Shown piece by piece: positions 1 through 7,100 of a stretch of DNA of 22,333 nt (position 1 is the first letter of the stretch; every line of letters starts with the position of its first letter). The position numbers and the translations under genes were made by a program. The notes under the pieces are model-generated. The model did no database searches and was not told the origin of the DNA. It saw only the letters and a list, made by a program, of their open reading frames with translations. Source of the stretch: Candidatus Eiseniibacteriota bacterium. Its GTDB lineage: Bacteria > JAFGKV01. The DNA is taken from positions 1 through 22,333 of the forward strand of contig JALOPK010000023.1 in NCBI GenBank assembly GCA_025453925.1, in the 5' to 3' direction.

Positions 1-1
1 C

Positions 2-895
2 ACGCCTTTCGGTGAGGCGAGCGACATGTTGGGCGGCTCGGCGGTGTATTTCGCTTTGGCGGCATCGCTGTTCGTTCCCGTGAGCATCGTCGGGGTCGTC
101 GGTACGGACTTCTCCGAGAGTCACATGGATCTTCTCCGGTCGAAGGGTGTGGACCTGCAGGGGCTCCAGATGGTGGCCGGCCGCACCTTCAGGTGGGGTG
201 GGAAGTACGGGTATGATCTCAATCAGAGAGAGACCCTCTTCACCGAACTCAACGTGTTCGAGCACTTCCGGCCGAGCCTGCCGGACTGCTATCGTGAGAC
301 CCCCTATCTCTTTCTGGGGAACATCGACCCGGATCTGCAGGGGCTCGTGCTGGACCAACTCCGGTCGCCGGTGATGGTGGCCGGCGACACGATGAACTTC
401 TGGATCAACGGGAAACGCGACTCCCTCCTGGCGGTCATCTCCCGGCTGGACGTGCTCCTGCTCAACGACAGCGAAGTCCGGCTGCTGACGGACGAGCCCA
501 ATCTCGTGCGGGCAGCCCGGCACGTGCTCAGGCGTGGCCCCAAGAGCGTCGTGATCAAGAAGGGCGAACATGGCGCGATGATGCTTCTGCCCGAGAGTTG
601 TTTCTTCGCACCTCCCTTCCCGCTGGAAATGGTCGTTGACCCGACCGGCGCGGGCGACTCGTTCGCCGGCGGGTTCATGGGCTATCTCGCCGGGTGCGAC
701 GTGGTCGGCGAGGCCGAGCTCCGTCGGGCGGTGATGTATGGATCCGTGGTCGCCTCCTTCAGCGTCGAGGATTTCGGTGTCCGCCGGCTTGCCAGGCTGA
801 CGCGAGAGGAGGTTGAGGGCCGTGCGATGGAGTTCGGGAAGATGACGGTGCTTGATCTTTCGCGCACGGACCGCGGCCTCCGGGAGGCCGGCTGA
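2..895 (+). CDS. PfkB-family carbohydrate/nucleoside kinase (5' end outside window)
   Basis: This gene probably phosphorylates a sugar or nucleoside with ATP in the cytoplasm; the substrate cannot be read from the sequence. The frame is open from base 2, and the codons before the first ATG (base 26) read TPFGEASD, running straight into MLGGSAVYFALAAS. This is the usual PfkB N-terminal glycine-rich region, so the true start lies upstream and ATG 26 is internal. The C-terminal PfkB signature DPTGAGDSFAGGF is clear, with the catalytic-base Asp in GAGD, preceded by a VVIKKGEHGAMML strand-turn typical of the ATP site. About 297 residues are visible, so only about 10-20 are likely missing. It is followed by a 180-base gap and then lnt on the same strand. 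The family call is secure; a specific activity (ribokinase, fructokinase, adenosine kinase-like) is not. Confidence 0.9.
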   Translation, partial: TPFGEASDMLGGSAVYFALAASLFVPVSIVGVVGTDFSESHMDLLRSKGVDLQGLQMVAGRTFRWGGKYGYDLNQRETLFTELNVFEHFRPSLPDCYRETPYLFLGNIDPDLQGLVLDQLRSPVMVAGDTMNFWINGKRDSLLAVISRLDVLLLNDSEVRLLTDEPNLVRAARHVLRRGPKSVVIKKGEHGAMMLLPESCFFAPPFPLEMVVDPTGAGDSFAGGFMGYLAGCDVVGEAELRRAVMYGSVVASFSVEDFGVRRLARLTREEVEGRAMEFGKMTVLDLSRTDRGLREAG

Positions 896-930
896 CGATT
901 CCGCCGATCTCCGGGTTGTCGCATAATCAG

Positions 931-1070
931 GGGCTGCCCCCGGGGATGGTCTCTCCTACCGGTGGGTCGAGGCCGTATCGGCCGCCGGAGGGCCCCCGGG
1001 TCCCGATGGTGCAACGCCGACGCATTGCGCCCGTGTGGGCCTCTTCCCTCCGGTGAAGCGGAGTTCGCCC
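931..1070 (+). promoter_or_regulatory. possible structured RNA leader upstream of lnt
   Basis: The gap between the PfkB gene and lnt contains several nested complementary arms. These are GGGC 931-934 with GCCC 1067-1070 (closing), CCCGGGG 939-945 with CCCCGGG 994-1000, and CCTACCGG 955-962 with CCGGAGG 985-991 (one bulged A). Further in are GGCCG 971-975 with CGGCC 979-983 (loop TAT), GGTGCAA with TTGCGCC just downstream (one G-U), and CTCCG with CGGAG near 1050. A CATAAT hexamer lies at 922-927, without a good -35. No known RNA class (SRP, 6S, RNase P, tmRNA, common riboswitches) was recognised. The region is very GC-rich, so chance pairing is a real alternative. Confidence 0.25.
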
Positions 1071-1075
1071 TGAAC

Positions 1076-2551
1076 GTGCGTTCCCTCCTCCTTCTGTTCC
1101 TGTCAGCGCTTGCGGTAATCCTGTCCTTTCCCCGGAGCTCGATCTATCCCCTGGCTTTCATCGCGCTGGCGCCGGCGCTGTACGTCTGCGAGGGGTCGAG
1201 GGCACGCGCGCGGCGCGCGTTCCAGGCGGGATGGCTTGTGGGCCTCCTCGCCCATCTGGGCACGCTGTGGTGGATCGCCCGGCTCTACCCCACGGAGATC
1301 ACCTATCCCTGGCTGCGGCTTCCGGCGCTGCTTCTCCTGGCCTGTTTCGAGGGTGTGTTCTACGGCCTCGCGTTTTGGGGATGGAACGCCGCATCGCGCG
1401 GGCGACGGTGGTGGCTATGGCCCGGCGTCTGGGTAACCGCCGAGTATGCCCGCTCCCTGGGCAGCATGGCCTTTCCATGGACGGTGTTGGGAAATGCGCT
1501 GGCGGCGCAGCCGTTGCTGCTTCAGCCGGCCGTTCTGGGCGGTGTCTGGCTTCTCGACCTGGGCCTGGCGAGCGTCAATCTGCTGCTGTACAAATCGGTC
1601 GAGCGGCCCCGCTACCTCTGGGCGGCCGTGCTGGTTCTTGGTTGCTGGATCGGCGGCGGCATGGCTTCGATGGGGGTCGAACGGGGTTCTCTGCAGGTCG
1701 GCATCGTACAACCCAACGCGCTCCCCGACTTCAAATGGCACCAGGGCGGCCAAAGGCGCGTGCTGCGGGATCTCGAGGAGCTCTCCGCCGCCGCCGTGGA
1801 CTCCATGGGCGCGGGTGGAACGCGGCTTCTGGTGTGGCCGGAGACGGCCGTTCCCCTGGTCATGCGCCCGGGTGGCGGCGCCGAGTTCTGGCTTACCCGC
1901 CTCGTAAACGACCTGCAGGTGCCGGTGATCACCGGTACGCTGGGCACTCGAACCGTCCGAGGACAGGAACTGCCGACCAACGCGGCCGTGGTGGCGGTTC
2001 CGGGAACGGGGATCACCGCCAGGTACGACAAGCTGCACCTGGTCCCGTTCAGTGAGAAGATGCCGCTGTCGGACCGGCTCCCGGCCATCAACGAACTCAA
2101 CTTCGGGCAGGGGGACTACGCGGCGGGCACCGATCCGGTGATCCTGGAGGCCCATGGTGTCAAAGCCGCTGTCCTCATCTGTTTCGAAGCGATCCTTCCG
2201 GCCTTGGTGCGACGGCATGCGGCCGAGGGGGCCGAAGTGTTCGTCAACATCACCAATGACAGCTGGTTCGGCGCATCAGGAGCGCCCGAGCAGCATGCGG
2301 CCATCGCGGTCATTCGTGCAGTCGAGCACCGACGCTGGCTGGTGCGCGCCGCCAATACCGGGTTGAGTCTGGTGGCAGATCCCTGGGGCCGCGTAGTCCG
2401 CCATGGCGGGCTCTTCCGCCCTGAGGTTCTCATCGCCGACATCCAGCCGCGAAGGGGGCGAACGCCCTACGCGCGGGTGGGCGACTGGGCGGCGTGGTTG
2501 GGCATCTTCGCCACCCTGTGGGTCGGGGCTCACGCAAGGGCCCGCCGGTGA
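1076..2551 (+). CDS. lnt: apolipoprotein N-acyltransferase
   Basis: Lnt transfers an acyl chain from phospholipid to the N-terminal cysteine of diacylated lipoproteins at the periplasmic face of the inner membrane, the last step of lipoprotein maturation. The first roughly 200 residues are strongly hydrophobic with several membrane segments. A nitrilase-fold domain follows, from about residue 205 (GSLQVGIVQPNALPDFKW). The catalytic triad is present: Glu256 in LVWPETAVP, Lys319 in RYDKLHLVPFSE and Cys369 in LICFEAILP. A final hydrophobic helix (WAAWLGIFATLWVGA) ends the protein. I chose GTG 1076 because it begins directly at the first membrane segment (VRSLLLLFLSALAVIL) and gives 491 residues, near the usual length. 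An upstream GTG at 962 would add 38 Arg-rich residues that do not resemble Lnt. Its stop overlaps the next start by 4 nt (GTGA). Confidence 0.93.
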   Translation: MRSLLLLFLSALAVILSFPRSSIYPLAFIALAPALYVCEGSRARARRAFQAGWLVGLLAHLGTLWWIARLYPTEITYPWLRLPALLLLACFEGVFYGLAFWGWNAASRGRRWWLWPGVWVTAEYARSLGSMAFPWTVLGNALAAQPLLLQPAVLGGVWLLDLGLASVNLLLYKSVERPRYLWAAVLVLGCWIGGGMASMGVERGSLQVGIVQPNALPDFKWHQGGQRRVLRDLEELSAAAVDSMGAGGTRLLVWPETAVPLVMRPGGGAEFWLTRLVNDLQVPVITGTLGTRTVRGQELPTNAAVVAVPGTGITARYDKLHLVPFSEKMPLSDRLPAINELNFGQGDYAAGTDPVILEAHGVKAAVLICFEAILPALVRRHAAEGAEVFVNITNDSWFGASGAPEQHAAIAVIRAVEHRRWLVRAANTGLSLVADPWGRVVRHGGLFRPEVLIADIQPRRGRTPYARVGDWAAWLGIFATLWVGAHARARR

Positions 2552-3243
2552 CCCGGCCTCTCATTCTCCTCTCCTGCGATCATGCGGTGGTGGGGGATCC
2601 GCCCCGGTTGTCGGATTTGGTCAACCACGCGTATGTGCGCGCCATCGAGCGGGCCGGGGGCGCTCCGGTGCTCTTGCCGGCGTTGGGGGCCCCGTGGCTG
2701 GCAGATCTGATGGGTCGAGCGGACGGCATCCTGCTGACGGGTGGCCGTGACTACCGGAGGGCGGGCCTCCATCCTGCTGCCGACTACTGTCGCATTGAAC
2801 GGGAGCGACGGGATTTCGTACTCTGGCGGCGGCTGGTCGGCCAGCACCAGGCAGTTCTGGGTATTTGCCTTGGCATGCAGCTGATGAACCTCGGATCCGG
2901 AGGCACGCTTTACCAGGATCTCGGCACGCAGTTCCCCGGGTGCCGCATTCACAAAGGCACCCACCACGCGGTCCGTCTGACATCTGAGAGTCGGCTGGGG
3001 CAGCTCATGGGCCCCCGAGTTCTGGTGAATTCCAGTCACCACCAGGCGGTTAGGCGCTCCGCCGGAGCCTTCAGGGCGGTGGGGTGGTCCCTTGACGGGG
3101 TCATCGAAGCCGTGGAATTCCCCGGCGACCGTTTTGTGGCCGGCGTTCAGTGGCATCCCGAACGGATGCCGGAAAGCGCTGCCCAACGCGATTTGTTCGC
3201 GGCGTTCGTTCGGGCCTCAGGAAATGGAGGGCAGTGGACCTGA
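2548..3243 (+). CDS. class I glutamine-amidotransferase-like hydrolase (peptidase C26 / gamma-glutamyl-GABA hydrolase family)
   Basis: This is a cytoplasmic hydrolase of the C26 family, which cleaves gamma-glutamyl amide bonds (for example gamma-glutamyl-GABA in PuuD); the real substrate here is unknown. The 231-residue protein shows the family layout: an N-terminal LILLSCDH strand, an ADGILLTGGRDYRR turn, the nucleophile Cys107 in GICLGMQLMN, and the His203/Glu205 pair in VQWHPERMPE. The second half keeps the VNSSHHQAV motif typical of C26 proteins. The start is GTG 2548, which overlaps the lnt stop as GTGA and implies translational coupling; an in-frame upstream ATG at 2494 lies inside lnt and adds an unlikely tail. 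Its own 3' end overlaps the next gene by 10 nt. It stands alone without a synthetase partner, so it is unlikely to be the glutaminase subunit of a biosynthetic complex. Confidence 0.85.
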   Translation: MTRPLILLSCDHAVVGDPPRLSDLVNHAYVRAIERAGGAPVLLPALGAPWLADLMGRADGILLTGGRDYRRAGLHPAADYCRIERERRDFVLWRRLVGQHQAVLGICLGMQLMNLGSGGTLYQDLGTQFPGCRIHKGTHHAVRLTSESRLGQLMGPRVLVNSSHHQAVRRSAGAFRAVGWSLDGVIEAVEFPGDRFVAGVQWHPERMPESAAQRDLFAAFVRASGNGGQWT

Positions 3244-4049
3244 GCGACGACACCCTGGCCGGGATGGAGCAGGTCGCGCGGGATGCCGGTGCGCTCTTGC
3301 TGCGCTACTTCCGTCGTCCCTTGGCGGTATCCTACAAGGGCGTCGCGAACCTCATTACCGAAGCTGACACTGCAAGCGAACATCTCATCAGGGAACGACT
3401 GGCGCCGATCGTCCCGGACGCGGCATTCCTGGGCGAGGAGTCAGGCGGTGAATTGTCATTGTCAGGAATGTCATGGGTGGTCGATCCCCTTGATGGGACC
3501 ACCAACTTCGCCCACGGGTTCCCCTGGTTCAGCGTGAGCATCGCTCTGGTCGAACACGGCGTGCCCGTCCGGGGGGTGGTGTACCATCCGGTGCTTGACG
3601 AGCTCTATGCAGCCACGGCAGAGGCCGGGGCGTTCCGGAACGGCGTTCCCATCTCCGTGTCCACCACCGGTTCGCTCGTTGATGCGCTTCTCACCACCGG
3701 TTTCTACTATCACAAGGGCGGTGAACTGGCCCGCCAGATCGCGTTGTTCGAGCGTGCGCACCAGCGGGTCCAGACCATCAGGCGGCCGGGCAGCGCGGCC
3801 CTCGACCTCGCCTATGTGGCCGCAGGCCACTTTGAAGCGTTCTGGGAGCAGGGGCTATCGCCATGGGACGTGGCCGCCGGTTATCTTCTCGTGCAGGAGG
3901 CTGGCGGCAGGGTGAGCGACTACGCCGGGCGGCCCGTTCGGATCGGCGAGGGCGAGACCCTCGCCTCCAACGGCTACCTACACGATGAAATGGTGGTTCT
4001 GCTGCGCGGCGTGCGCGGAAGCACCTCGCCTGCCGCACCATCCCTCTGA
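3234..4049 (+). CDS. inositol-monophosphatase-family phosphatase
   Basis: This is a Mg2+-dependent phosphatase of the IMPase/SuhB/CysQ superfamily, acting on inositol-1-phosphate or a related small phosphate ester. The metal site is complete: G67-EES-G71 (Glu68), then WVVDPLDGTTNF with Asp84 and Asp87, and SPWDVAAGYLLVQEAGG with Asp212. The HGFPWFSVSIAL stretch after the metal loop is typical of true IMPase-like members, and the 271-residue length fits. The start is GTG 3234 with a GGAGG at 3226-3230; the spacing is short, so CTG 3240 or ATG 3264 remain possible. The gene overlaps the C26 hydrolase by 10 nt. The distinction between inositol phosphatase, 3'-phosphoadenosine phosphatase and fructose bisphosphatase activity cannot be settled from sequence alone, though the motif spacing favours inositol-1-phosphatase. 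Confidence 0.88.
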   Translation: MDLSDDTLAGMEQVARDAGALLLRYFRRPLAVSYKGVANLITEADTASEHLIRERLAPIVPDAAFLGEESGGELSLSGMSWVVDPLDGTTNFAHGFPWFSVSIALVEHGVPVRGVVYHPVLDELYAATAEAGAFRNGVPISVSTTGSLVDALLTTGFYYHKGGELARQIALFERAHQRVQTIRRPGSAALDLAYVAAGHFEAFWEQGLSPWDVAAGYLLVQEAGGRVSDYAGRPVRIGEGETLASNGYLHDEMVVLLRGVRGSTSPAAPSL

Positions 4050-4153
4050 GTGTCCCTCACTAGCGCGCCCGCCGGGGCTTTCAGGCCTGCGCGGCGACCA
4101 TACGAGGCGGTGCAGCCCACGCGTCCTGCGCCCGCTGCCTTTCTCGCGCTCCG

Positions 4154-5887
4154 TCACCGGCCGTCTTCCAGGGCCCAGGATGCTCCGCCGACCGGCGGCG
4201 TCGGCACTGACCGGCTCAACCCTGCGCGGGACATCAGCGTGTAGTACCGTTGGAGGCCTGCGGCGGGAAGGGCTCCGGCGTCGAGGTATGAGGTGCCGGC
4301 GGTCGACGACGAGCCCTGAGGCTCGATCCACGGAGCGGATGCCCACCAGACGACGTATTCCAATGCATTGGGAACGGGCGCCCACGTCACCATGAGATCC
4401 TGCGCGGTTTGTGCCGCCACCGTCACCCATGCGGGTCCGGCCAGTGGCGGCGCGTCTCCCGATCGGAAGGCGAAGAACTCGCCGTCGCGCAAGGGGGATT
4501 CTAGGAACTCCTGAAGCCCCACGGTCGGCGCGGCCACGACCGCACAGCTCCATACTAACGCATCGTTTGCCGGGGTATACGAGGGATCAGGCAGTGTCGT
4601 CCATCCCGGTGCGGCCCCACCAAGCTGCGGCAACTCGAATGCTGCCAGCGACGCCGGCCCCATCACCTCCCAGAGGAGGGAGTCGTGATCGGCATCGGAC
4701 CGGTCATCCAGCATGAACGAAGATGTGGCCCAGTCGGCGTGAGGCGTTCCGGCGGGCTGATACCCGCCGAACGAGAACTCGTCACCGACACGGGCCAGCT
4801 CAGGCGGGAGGTAGAAGGCATCGAACGTTCGAGTCGCCCCGGGCGACAGTGCGGTCCAATCGAACGCCCCGCCTCCCCAGGTCGGCTGCGCCGATGTGTC
4901 GGTGTACGCCACGCCCGAGTACGCGGCAAGATCGGCGAACACCCCCGTGGCCGGCAGGTAGGAAATCGACACGGTCGTATCGACCTCCGCACGGCACTGC
5001 ACGCCGTGAAGCGGAACGTAGCGGTCTTTGCGAGGGCTGGCAGTGAGTTCGCCGAGACTGGCGACGTAGCCCTTGCTGCCTCCAGGCAGGCCGCTCACCG
5101 TCACCTGTACGCCATGGACGAAGTTCACGCTGCAGGTGTGATTCACGACGGCATCGCCGGGCACCAGGTAGTTCCGCGAAGCGGTGGCCTTCGTGGCCAC
5201 GACCTGCTGCGGCTCGCCGGCAACGAGGTCATTCACGTCGACACGGTAGCCGAGGCAGATCATATCCACGGTGTCTCCGGTGGGGAAGCGCTGCGTGTAT
5301 GGTTCCTTGAAGAAGTTGACAATGAACAACGCCGTCTGACTCGGGATGTCGATGTTCTCGGGAATCGGAACATCGGTATTCACCGGAAACCCGATGTGCA
5401 TGGTGTCCATGAAGCTGGAGACCAGCATGCCGATCCCGCCGCTCAAGACCTGTTCCGGAGCGATTGCCCCCATCACGATCCCGACGTCAAGGTAGCTGTC
5501 TGTGTTTACTATGGGAAGGCCCCGCACGACGCCGCTGATCATGGCGGTATCCGGCCACTCCTCCCGTGCCGCCGGGTCGCACCAGATCGTCAGCGCCCCC
5601 ACCGGACAGTCCAGCACGGTGAGGCGGGCATATCCAACGGGTGCGACCGTTACGGGGAGCCCCGGGGACAGAGCCGGATCCTGGAGGGTGAGCTGGCCGG
5701 TCCCGTCGGTCAGACCCCAGTTGCCGGCAAAGGGTATGCCGGGCCCGGGGCCGATTTGTGTGTACGTGCCGCCGAGTGGGGCATTGGTCCGGCGATCGAG
5801 CACCGTGACCGTCAACTGATCAGCCAAGGCTGATGCCGCACTTAATGCCAGCCAGCATGCCGCCGGCGCCCAACGCAGTGTGTTCAT
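4154..5887 (-). CDS. secreted protein with carboxypeptidase-regulatory-like N-terminus and C-terminal fibronectin type III domain
   Basis: This is a secreted protein of unknown function, about 577 residues. The N-terminus MNTLRWAPAACWLALSAASA is a clear Sec signal peptide with a likely cut near ALA-DQ. Residues about 23-95 (LTVTVLDRRTNAPLGG..., then a TDGTGQLTL loop) resemble the carboxypeptidase regulatory-like beta fold. A long central part, rich in Gly, Asp and aromatic residues, is unassigned. The C-terminus (from about PPLAGPAWVTVAAQTAQ, then VTWAPVPNALEYVVWW) is a fibronectin type III domain. The start ATG 5887 is set by an AGGAGG at 5894-5899, six bases upstream; the open frame continues upstream but with unrelated Arg-rich sequence inside the neighbouring gene. 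It is the last gene of the long minus-strand operon, 10 nt after the GWxTD gene, converging on the IMPase gene. A structural or adhesive surface role is plausible but not shown. Confidence 0.8.
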   Translation of the reverse strand: MNTLRWAPAACWLALSAASALADQLTVTVLDRRTNAPLGGTYTQIGPGPGIPFAGNWGLTDGTGQLTLQDPALSPGLPVTVAPVGYARLTVLDCPVGALTIWCDPAAREEWPDTAMISGVVRGLPIVNTDSYLDVGIVMGAIAPEQVLSGGIGMLVSSFMDTMHIGFPVNTDVPIPENIDIPSQTALFIVNFFKEPYTQRFPTGDTVDMICLGYRVDVNDLVAGEPQQVVATKATASRNYLVPGDAVVNHTCSVNFVHGVQVTVSGLPGGSKGYVASLGELTASPRKDRYVPLHGVQCRAEVDTTVSISYLPATGVFADLAAYSGVAYTDTSAQPTWGGGAFDWTALSPGATRTFDAFYLPPELARVGDEFSFGGYQPAGTPHADWATSSFMLDDRSDADHDSLLWEVMGPASLAAFELPQLGGAAPGWTTLPDPSYTPANDALVWSCAVVAAPTVGLQEFLESPLRDGEFFAFRSGDAPPLAGPAWVTVAAQTAQDLMVTWAPVPNALEYVVWWASAPWIEPQGSSSTAGTSYLDAGALPAAGLQRYYTLMSRAGLSRSVPTPPVGGASWALEDGR

Positions 5888-5897
5888 TGGGTTCCTC

Positions 5898-7100
5898 CTA
5901 CCAACGGGACAGGTCGCCCTCGACGAGATCATAGCGGCCGAAACCGGTGCGATCCACGAAGACGAACTGACGCTTGAGGGCATGGTAGCTCCAGATCTCA
6001 TAGGGTTTGTTGTTGCGGTCGAACGGATGCCGCTCGATGTCATCGGGCGGCCCGAATCGCACGTAGACCATGCCCATGTCGGTCTTCCATCCCTCCTCGA
6101 ACGCCGAGAAGTGATCATTGGCGAACATGATCCGCGCCTCGTATGTTTCCAGCAGCTCATTACGGGGCGTGGAGGGCACGGGGTCGCGTTGCGCCCAGTA
6201 GTCAAGCCAGAATGCCGTGCGTTCCTCCGCCGGGAGCTTCTTGAACGCCTGCACTTCATCCTTGGTGGCGACGTAGGTCAGGAGCCTGTGGGCATCATCG
6301 TAGTTGCTCACCATTGCCCTGATCGACCAGGGCACGATCACGCGTTTGTCCGCCCAGACGCGGTCGGCCTCACCGATCTCCATCCGTATGTCGTAGGTTC
6401 CGGCCTCAAGTCGGCTGATTCCGACAGAGACCTCCACTTTGGTCAGAGCACCCTCCACTGCGATGCTGTCTTTCTGTTCGATCCTTGCCTTGCCCCGGGA
6501 ATCGGTGATGACGACTCTCACCGGGAGCGTCAAAGCGGAGCTGTCTCCGAATGCGTACAGCTCCGCCCCCAAAGTGAACGCGTCGCAGGGATCGGGCAGG
6601 GTGTCCGAGAGCATCTGGCGTGCTTCCATGCACCCCATCAGCATCAGCGAGCTGAGCCGGAAGCCCGTCCGGCTCGGCGGCGCGATCTCCAGTGTCTGAT
6701 GCCGCGTCCCGCTTCGACGGTTCTCCACGTCCTCAATTGTGACGCTCACCACATAGCTGCCCGGCGGAAGCTTCAGGCGGAGTTCCTCGTTGGCGAACAA
6801 GTTCCGTCTATTCGTCTCGGCGAAGGAAAACACCTGCACCATGCCGTTCAGATGCCCCGTGTGTACCCGTTCCCCCTTGGACGTCGATACCCGGTACGAT
6901 GTCGAGTATCCCGCGGTATAGCCTTCCTCTGCCTTCACAAACAGGAGCTCATCGTAGGTGATAGATAGCCTGATCTTTGCGTATGATCCCTCCGCCGGTT
7001 CCCAGTAGCTGGCGGTTTCCAATTGGAAGGGGAGAGGTGTTGCCTGTCCGTGGGCGCTGGAGCCGAGGAGCAGCAGGACAAGGGCCGTGAGACGGATCAT
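5898..7100 (-). CDS. secreted GWxTD-domain protein
   Basis: The protein is 400 residues with a Sec signal peptide (MIRLTALVLLLLGSSAHGQ). The middle is beta-rich, reminiscent of Ig-like strands (LKLPPGSYVVSVTIEDV; LEAGTYDIRMEIGEA). The C-terminal third carries the GWxTD domain: YWAQRDPVPSTPRNE, then FEEGWKTDMGMVYVRFGPPD with the defining G-W-K-T-D, then PYEIWSYHAL and FVFVDRTGFGRYDLV. GWxTD proteins are known mainly from FCB-group and Acidobacteria genomes and have no established biochemical role. ATG 7100 overlaps the upstream fusion gene's stop as ATGA and has a GGAG about 8 nt upstream. Its place directly after glycan-assembly genes and before a secreted FnIII protein suggests a job at the cell surface (inference). 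Confidence 0.87.
   Translation of the reverse strand: MIRLTALVLLLLGSSAHGQATPLPFQLETASYWEPAEGSYAKIRLSITYDELLFVKAEEGYTAGYSTSYRVSTSKGERVHTGHLNGMVQVFSFAETNRRNLFANEELRLKLPPGSYVVSVTIEDVENRRSGTRHQTLEIAPPSRTGFRLSSLMLMGCMEARQMLSDTLPDPCDAFTLGAELYAFGDSSALTLPVRVVITDSRGKARIEQKDSIAVEGALTKVEVSVGISRLEAGTYDIRMEIGEADRVWADKRVIVPWSIRAMVSNYDDAHRLLTYVATKDEVQAFKKLPAEERTAFWLDYWAQRDPVPSTPRNELLETYEARIMFANDHFSAFEEGWKTDMGMVYVRFGPPDDIERHPFDRNNKPYEIWSYHALKRQFVFVDRTGFGRYDLVEGDLSRW

Noticed and set aside
931-1070. SRP RNA, 6S RNA, RNase P RNA, tRNA or a known riboswitch in the gap before lnt
   Set aside because: The hallmark sequences of these classes (for example the SRP GGAA-loop region, the RNase P conserved core, a tRNA T-loop) were not found. 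Only a generic fold could be proposed.
962-1075. Upstream GTG start that would extend Lnt by 38 residues
   Set aside because: The extra part is Arg-rich and unlike Lnt, and the membrane segment begins right after GTG 1076. The stretch is better read as a non-coding leader.
4050-4153. Intrinsic terminators in the convergent gap between the IMPase and FnIII genes
   Set aside because: There is a 4-bp GCCC/GGGC stem with only TTT after it on the plus strand, and a GCAGC/GCTGC hairpin without a T tract on the minus strand. Both are too weak to call.
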